In this document: positions 8,801 to 10,464 of the stretch, piece by piece
How the letters are laid out: every line of letters begins with the position of its first letter
Numbering within the stretch: the stretch's first letter is position 1
Assembly (NCBI GenBank): GCA_002691835.1
Contig: NZJA01000059.1
Span: 1-10,464 of the forward strand
Origin: Planctomycetota bacterium
GTDB lineage: Bacteria; Planctomycetota; UBA8108; UBA1146
Reading direction: 5' to 3'
DNA: 10,464 nucleotides
The notes under the pieces: model-generated
Databases searched by the model: none
Told to the model about the DNA's origin: nothing
The model's input: the letters and a program-made list of their open reading frames with translations, nothing else
Program-made: the position numbers and the translations under genes

Positions 8801-9360
8801 GTCACACCCATAGATCCAAGCATGCTGACGTGAATCTCAGAAGGGAGATTTGGAGAACCGTAGATCAGGTAGGCTCGACCATTTTCATCTTCGTCGGATC
8901 CCTGACTCCCGTAAGAGTTGGGAGCACCCACAAGGAAATCATCGATACCGTCATTGTTCACGTCGCCGGCATTTGAGACCGAGTAACCCAGAAGATCTCC
9001 TGAATGTAATCCAACAATTTTAATCGTTGTTCCGGGAGTCGGGTTTTTCAGATCGATTTCAGTCTCAATGTTCGAGGAACCCAACACAATGTAGGCATGA
9101 CCTCTGCGACCATCGGAAGTGTTGTTGCTATCGGGAGCACCGAGGATGGCATCTTTGTGTCCATCGGCATTGACATCGCCAGCTCCAGAAACGGATTTTC
9201 CAAGATTTGAGTCGGAGCGAGCTCCAGATATTTTAATCTGGGCCGTATCGACAAAGACTGCGTCTCCTGCAGCAGCCACATCCGTGAAGCTGATTCCAGA
9301 GATCATAAACAGAGCTGCCAGCATGATCGTTACGAGACGATAATGGTTGAGCTGAAACAT
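2845..9360 (-). CDS. Giant exported protein: FG-GAP propeller, 19 FN3-like modules, dockerin-like end
   Basis: This is a complete 2171-residue protein. The start at 9360 is supported by GGGAG about 5-7 bases upstream and by the signal peptide that follows (hydrophobic LVTIMLAALFMISGISF, cleavage near Ala31 in the run VAAAG). Residues about 43-518 contain seven FG-GAP repeats, each with a DxNxDGxxD-type Ca loop (Asp62, 133, 206, 274, 347, 417, 486). Seven blades match the integrin-alpha propeller fold. Residues about 522-2078 are nineteen tandem FN3-like modules of about 80 residues. The consensus is LSWTNxxxY, RDGxxLA, YxD, GxxxY, linked by V-P-x-P-P-type segments. Residues 2079-2171 form a dockerin-like unit with two Ca loops (Asp2085-Asp2096 and Asp2118-Asp2129) and an acidic tail ending SPY. 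No catalytic domain is visible. A Ca-dependent adhesin, matrix or cell-surface protein is the likeliest role (inference). It is monocistronic, with a candidate promoter upstream and a strong terminator behind. Confidence 0.93.
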   Translation of the reverse strand: MFQLNHYRLVTIMLAALFMISGISFTDVAAAGDAVFVDTAQIKISGARSDSNLGKSVSGAGDVNADGHKDAILGAPDSNNTSDGRRGHAYIVLGSSNIETEIDLKNPTPGTTIKIVGLHSGDLLGYSVSNAGDVNNDGIDDFLVGAPNSYGSQGSDEDENGRAYLIYGSPNLPSEIHVSMLGSMGVTIIGGQESGHLGYSVSGAGDFNSDGYSDFLVGAPGEEHGSSNSGAAYLFYGGMLPSTIDLKSGHPMVTRFKTGGNSNNVGHSVADLEDFDGDGHDDIAITAMRHPDDGGANAGRVWIVYGGMTTGAEVNLNNLSNYGLAGTKIRVPDGDHELGQSVAGAGDADNDGDSEILISRSVHDQDPTTLQTIAYLVRGTPDRPETIHLGQGGPGITAYKTLFDNDEDGQTVHGLYDHSGDGLDDHIVGIPRTVILEQEKGSAHRVNGGQDLGSSEVLDLHQQEGRAYLGVKDNQSVGRSVGGTGDMNDDRSNDLVIGAPGDSPYGRLRAGMAYIFLGKELRSPNQVQTSAIGQVVTITWNNRATYDTVELFRDGNLLATLPGDTETYTDEGVAYGDHTYKVRGNRRHITTVKNSSMIRVLTPISNFDCSSLGRNVTLVWQNNDNYSATDVYRDGTLIGTTPGGAQSYSDIDVGFGLHTYHLVSRGDRSETLPTHCMINVLQAPYMPSCSSEPDPVSNVVFATVNWTNGPDTIYETIRIYRDGQLRATISGTDVAYSEELPERSGTYLYSVQGVDDSGRALSDKLFCEIVDPLAPKALECSAIGETVFLEWINTDAYDTIYVEFGPSDGSIPPVDIAQLSGNTQSYQTTVTTPGDYTVCIRGETTMDPTSPNFGQSNRAYCTLSVPHPLSNLTSSAQGQEVNLHWENGGDYDSIEILRDGLFLASISGHLTNYTDNAVPFGLREYTLRAKLRQGVTDDISTSITVLRSPDDFTCRGEADQVRLNWTNPLPSYNHIDIYRDGQYLATASGDDMEYIDAPLSPGSFSYSIKARLGNSTSDASDCDTVIPEPINTVGTGLLNGRNVLITWANPVSDATAVRLFRDGNEIASVPPTTTAFLDPDLLVGTYTYCVRAEIDDNYSSLSCANAIVPAPPTDITCTVDNAVTTVTWTNGELYDNIIIMRDGGTIEEEIAGGASSYVDNNPGPGPHLYQVFGRIGDFVSESLDCQVIVPYPPAQLVCTLANGTDSILTWINTEPSTSILIYRDGTQIAEVAPDAGGYTDAGVSPATYSYCVVNVFAHDPGSKTSAPTCCDLIVPAPPTNLSCLSVSGDVELGWTNNDAYETLTLRRDGNVIAELDGTTTQYVDPQVTPGNHMYSIAGTILGNTSTYDSCMEDVPAAITDLSLSSLADTVTLQWNHSGPGDEVVIARDGTVIATLSSAETTYTDTGLAAGDYDYCLTMTIGDGTSPTVCGLIHVLANPSDLSCVSAAGFVNLSWTNNDAYDTLVIERDGALLAILSGTDTSYTDGTAAVGLRSYTLRGETTTSISGNDSCTVDHFLTAPSGLSCSVTAGEADLSWTNGDTYESIVVSRDGTLLEILPGDTTSYHDATVVFGARSYSLVATGGSIESDPTSCSLNVPAMPMDLSSSSLDDTVTLTWTLAAPGEAQTVTRDGAVIATIGGGMTMFTDTPGPGTYEYCVTNSIGGNTSATACTAARVLANMTGFSCSSAAGLVTITWTNNDTYGALLLERDGEKLASLNGDTSSYVDTTADTGNHTYELTASVETENTTSGTSSCTVLHELAPVSDLACSVTAGEVDLSWNVNDTYESISLSRDGEFLALLSGGDTSYHDADALAFGAHTYTLVAAAGSIESDPTSCTVDVPSTPENLSCSLDNGAQVQMTWDLPASGSSVSIFRDGALIDTLGGSATSYTDTPGAGVYTYSVVNNSADGTSPATSCDIVVPVPLSGLGCTTIGDGNILTWTNGETYDSIAVFRNGEKIGAANGGTEAFTDFPLEAGTYNYDLIASIGSSETAPVSCSVTILPPPINLSCTFYGAPINLSWVNTANYTTIHIERNGVLLASISGNATQYQDIVATEGDYSYVIYGEHADGVTISTTCSGNVKRFLRGDANGDTNCDIADGIWVLNWLFIGGQEPTCFDSADFDDNGLVTIGDAMLMIFYYLHAEGMPSMPPANNYPEADLDPTDDTLDCIDSPY
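2848..3126 (-). other. Dockerin-like C-terminal domain and acidic tail (coding segment)
   Basis: This segment codes for residues 2079-2171 of the giant protein. The first loop has Asp2085, Asn2087, Asp2089, Asp2093 and Asp2096, and the second Asp2118, Asp2120, Asn2122, Thr2126 and Asp2129. These fill positions 1, 3, 5, 9 and 12 of the EF-hand-like dockerin loop. Each loop is followed by a hydrophobic helix (IWVLNWLFI; AMLMIFYYLHA). The tail after residue 2140 is Pro- and Asp-rich with LDPTDDTLDC. Such RGDxNxDxxxDIxD plus DPTxDxLxC ends recur in planctomycete secreted proteins (recalled knowledge). A role in anchoring, sorting or Ca-dependent assembly is inferred. No cohesin partner is visible in the window. 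Confidence 0.8.
3127..7797 (-). repeat. Nineteen tandem FN3-like modules (coding repeats)
   Basis: These are residues about 522-2078 of the giant protein. Core tryptophans that mark strand B fall at roughly 540, 620, 706, 791, 885, 965, 1047, 1128, 1210, 1294, 1374, 1454, 1535, 1615, 1694, 1777, 1859, 1938 and 2018, a spacing of about 80 residues. Most modules carry RDG in the middle and a Y-x-D followed by G-x-x-x-Y. Seventeen of the nineteen contain paired or multiple cysteines; modules 1 and 5 have none. Module edges are approximate to within about five residues. The array is the stalk-like part of the protein. Confidence 0.85.
3847..5298 (-). repeat. Two consecutive three-module super-repeats inside the FN3 array
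   Basis: Modules 11-12-13 (residues 1355-1595, 4576-5298) resemble modules 14-15-16 (residues 1596-1838, 3847-4575) one to one, more than they resemble their direct neighbours. Shared strings include SCSVTAGE and SIESDPTSC in 13 and 16, LSS plus VTL and VLAN in 11 and 14, and SAAG plus WTNND in 12 and 15. Similarity is also visible in the DNA, for example 4597-4690 against 3868-3965. This points to duplication of a unit of about 725 bases. Confidence 0.75.
7807..9234 (-). repeat. Seven FG-GAP beta-propeller blades (coding repeats)
   Basis: These are residues about 43-518 of the giant protein. Each blade has a G-x-S-V-x-x-A-G-D lead, a Ca loop, and then a LVGAP-like strand and a Y-x-x-x-G strand. 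Loops begin at Asp62, Asp133, Asp206, Asp274, Asp347, Asp417 and Asp486. Blades 4 to 6 are the most divergent: blade 5 has Glu355 in place of the last Asp, and blade 6 has lost much of the GAP motif. No cysteine occurs in this part, unlike the FN3 array. Integrin-alpha propellers also have seven such repeats. Confidence 0.85.
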
Positions 9361-9427
9361 AATTTCTCCCGGTCAAATAAGGGATTCCTTGGTCTATGGA
9401 AGATCCGTAGGCACGCATAATTAAATC

Positions 9428-9445
9428 GGTGCCAGGGGACACACC
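9428..9445. repeat. REP-like hairpin motif
   Basis: The 18-base element GGTGCCAGGGGACACACC contains GTGCC and GGACAC arms. Read on the minus strand, GTGTCC can pair with GGCAC using one G-T wobble. Elements of the GTGTCC(n)GGCAC kind are widespread in bacteria as REP sequences mobilised by IS200/Y1-type (RAYT) transposases (recalled knowledge). Only one copy is in the window and no transposase is present, so membership of a repeat family is unproven. Confidence 0.35.
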
Positions 9446-9512
9446 TCCCACAGAGATAAATCTAAATTCCCACCTGAACTACCTGGTGGGTAAATAACAC
9501 AAATACAGCTAT

Positions 9513-9541
9513 AGAATATGATTACAAAGTGATCGGTTCAA
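9513..9541 (-). promoter_or_regulatory. Candidate promoter for the giant exported protein gene
   Basis: On the minus strand TTGAAC (9536-9541) is followed after 17 bases by TATTCT (9513-9518). Each matches sigma-70 consensus at about four of six positions with ideal spacing, in an AT-rich setting downstream of the terminator at 9612-9646. The distance to the start codon is about 150 bases. The start site has not been tested. Confidence 0.35.
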
Positions 9542-9611
9542 GTGTTGTTAATGGTGAGAGATGTAATATTTCAGACTTGGTAGTGATCATGAATCCACAT
9601 CTGTGGCATAC

Positions 9612-9646
9612 AAAAAAACCTGCGGGACCTGTTAAGGTCCCGCAGG
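9612..9646 (-). terminator. Intrinsic terminator of the four-helix membrane protein gene
   Basis: A perfect 11-bp GC-rich stem (9619-9629 with 9636-9646) and a 6-base loop run on the minus strand into seven Ts (complement of 9612-9618). It lies about 34 bases after the TAG stop at 9680-9682. Confidence 0.92.
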
Positions 9647-9679
9647 ATATTGTGTTACGAATGAAAAGCCTTCGAGTTA

Positions 9680-10252
9680 CTAGGAAGTGTAAGTCTTGGC
9701 TTTTGTATCTTGAATGACATTCATGTCATTCATGACTGTGTTGATCGTGTTTTTCACCACAGTGTCTTTATCCGCATTCACCGTCCACGCGGTGGCTGTG
9801 GTGGCACAAGCGGCAGCGATGGTCTTGCAGGAGAAGTAGGCACAAATCCCGATAAAGAAGGGGAAGTAAGCCGGGGCAAGAGCGCTGACGATGTTGGAGC
9901 TTCCGGAGCTGGCAAAGAAGGATCCTGCAGTGAATGCCACACAGGAAACCACAAAACCGTTGGCGAGCTTGTTCCAGAAAGTGCTGGCCTCGGTGACGTT
10001 ATCAACATTACCGGAGAAGACCTGGAAACCGTTTTTCCACATGCTTGCAGTGCAAACCGAGAAGCAGATCACCATGGCCATGGCAACGATTCCGGAGAAG
10101 ACGTTAAAGTCAAAGTTGCTGGTTACAGCGTAGTTCGTAGCAATGGTGCAAAGGGCGTAGAAACCCAAAAGACCACTGACGACGCGAGCCGTAGGGAAAA
10201 TTACACTGTTCACATTGTTGGTCAAGATCTGACCGTTGTTACTGTTATTCAT
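9680..10252 (-). CDS. Small four-helix membrane protein, unknown function
   Basis: I do not recognise a family. From the ATG at 10252 the protein has 190 residues. A polar Asn-rich N-terminus (MNNSNNGQ) is followed by four hydrophobic segments at about 22-40, 50-70, 96-116 and 123-143, then an Ala/Thr-rich stretch and a hydrophilic C-terminal tail (about 157-190) with many Asp, Lys and Asn. Seven cysteines (35, 63, 67, 104, 137, 142, 149) lie in or next to the membrane segments. The start at 10252 is preferred because AAAGGG lies about 6 bases upstream. The longer frame from 10330 would add 26 Arg/Pro/Gln-rich residues and has no good ribosome binding site. The gene is closed by the terminator at 9612-9646 and is thus not in an operon with the giant protein gene. 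An inner-membrane location is inferred. Confidence 0.8.
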   Translation of the reverse strand: MNNSNNGQILTNNVNSVIFPTARVVSGLLGFYALCTIATNYAVTSNFDFNVFSGIVAMAMVICFSVCTASMWKNGFQVFSGNVDNVTEASTFWNKLANGFVVSCVAFTAGSFFASSGSSNIVSALAPAYFPFFIGICAYFSCKTIAAACATTATAWTVNADKDTVVKNTINTVMNDMNVIQDTKAKTYTS

Positions 10253-10387
10253 CTGACACCCTTTCGATTGTTGGCCACTGGCCTGTTGAGGCCTCATGGG
10301 CCGTGGGCGAGTCCTTCCCGCCCATTCCATATCTCGGCAGGAAGTGGGTGAGCCTGTAGGATTTTTCGGGAAATTTGGGCGATTTTC
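10253..10387 (-). promoter_or_regulatory. Structured leader with four GGCC boxes upstream of the membrane protein
   Basis: Four GGCC tetramers occur at 10273-10276, 10280-10283, 10290-10293 and 10299-10302, spaced 3, 6 and 5 bases apart. A further inverted repeat, TGGGCG/CGCCCA with a 9-base loop, lies at 10304-10324. The stem GGCCT-GTTG-AGGCC (10280-10293) is the best local hairpin. Because GGCC is self-complementary, several competing hairpins are possible just before the ribosome binding site. I could not pick a clear promoter here. No known riboswitch class is recognised. Confidence 0.3.
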
Positions 10388-10464
10388 TCAGGAGAGGCGT
10401 AAGGGCTGTTTCAGGACGTTTTCGATCGTCTGAGCCATATCCTCAGCTCGATAGTGCAATTGCG
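10388..10464 (-). CDS. Possible C-terminal end of an unidentified gene, cut by the window edge
   Basis: On the minus strand a frame open from the right edge ends at a TGA at 10388-10390. The visible 24 codons read QLHYRAEDMAQ, then TIENVLKQPLRLS. The composition is protein-like and helix-forming, with an AEDMAQTIENVL pattern such as often closes Rossmann-type enzymes like glycosyltransferases. That comparison is only suggestive and no function is assigned. It is 135 bases upstream of the membrane protein, with no clear terminator between them. Confidence 0.3.
   Translation of the reverse strand, partial: QLHYRAEDMAQTIENVLKQPLRLS

Larger units (their letters stand above)
9361..9611. other. 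AT-rich intergenic region upstream of the giant protein gene
   Basis: There is no supported gene here. The region is visibly richer in A and T than its flanks from about 9450 to 9600. It holds a candidate promoter (9513-9541), a REP-like hairpin (9428-9445), an inverted repeat CCCACC/GGTGGG with a 10-base spacer (9469-9490), and a small palindrome CCACA-TC-TGTGG (9595-9606). If the promoter is right, the transcript of the giant gene has a leader of about 145 bases that includes both inverted repeats. Confidence 0.6.

Noticed and set aside
10253..10330. N-terminal extension of the membrane protein to an ATG at 10330.
   Set aside because: The added residues are Arg/Pro/Gln-rich and overlap the hairpin-rich leader. 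The ATG at 10252 has the better ribosome binding site and begins the natural N-terminus.
9710..10351. A 213-codon plus-strand frame opposite the membrane protein.
   Set aside because: The minus-strand gene has a ribosome binding site, four membrane helices and a terminator. The opposite frame is Gly/His-rich, shows no recognisable domain, and starts inside the end of the minus-strand gene.

Overview
The window looks like a chromosomal stretch from a planctomycete or a close relative. The main reason is the C-terminus of the giant protein at 2845-9360. It combines a dockerin-like pair of Ca-binding loops with a short acidic tail containing LDPTDDTLDC, a combination I associate with large secreted proteins of deep-branching Planctomycetota. 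That assignment comes from recalled family knowledge and was not checked by a search. All supportable genes lie on the minus strand, so transcription runs from right to left.

Layout in the order of transcription. At the right edge (10388-10462) a short reading frame may be the end of a gene that continues outside the window. A 135-base leader rich in GGCC boxes precedes a small four-helix membrane protein (9680-10252), which is closed by a good intrinsic terminator. A 250-base AT-rich gap holds a promoter-like element and a REP-like hairpin. Next comes the dominant feature, a 2171-residue exported protein (2845-9360). It has a signal peptide, seven FG-GAP (integrin-alpha-type) propeller blades with Ca-binding loops, nineteen tandem fibronectin-III-like modules and a dockerin-like C-terminus. 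It ends at a very strong terminator (2779-2820). A 136-residue regulator follows (2242-2652), with a four-cysteine N-terminal cluster joined to a sigma-70 region-4-type helix-turn-helix. After a roughly 500-base gap, another exported protein (1-1734, cut by the left edge) carries a propeller, one FN3-like module of the same type as the giant's, and a second propeller.

The two exported proteins share the same module type and the same cysteine placement, so they belong to one surface or extracellular protein repertoire. The giant is plausibly a Ca-dependent adhesin or matrix protein. The regulator between them may be a metal- or redox-responsive transcription factor, but a link to these genes rests only on position and on a promoter-like motif shared by the regulator and the giant. 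I saw no tRNA, rRNA, CRISPR array, insertion sequence or phage gene.

The most notable observations are a cysteine-swapping pattern across the FN3 array that predicts two alternative disulfide positions, a three-module higher-order duplication inside the array, and the Wbl-like CxxCPVRxxC motif of the regulator.
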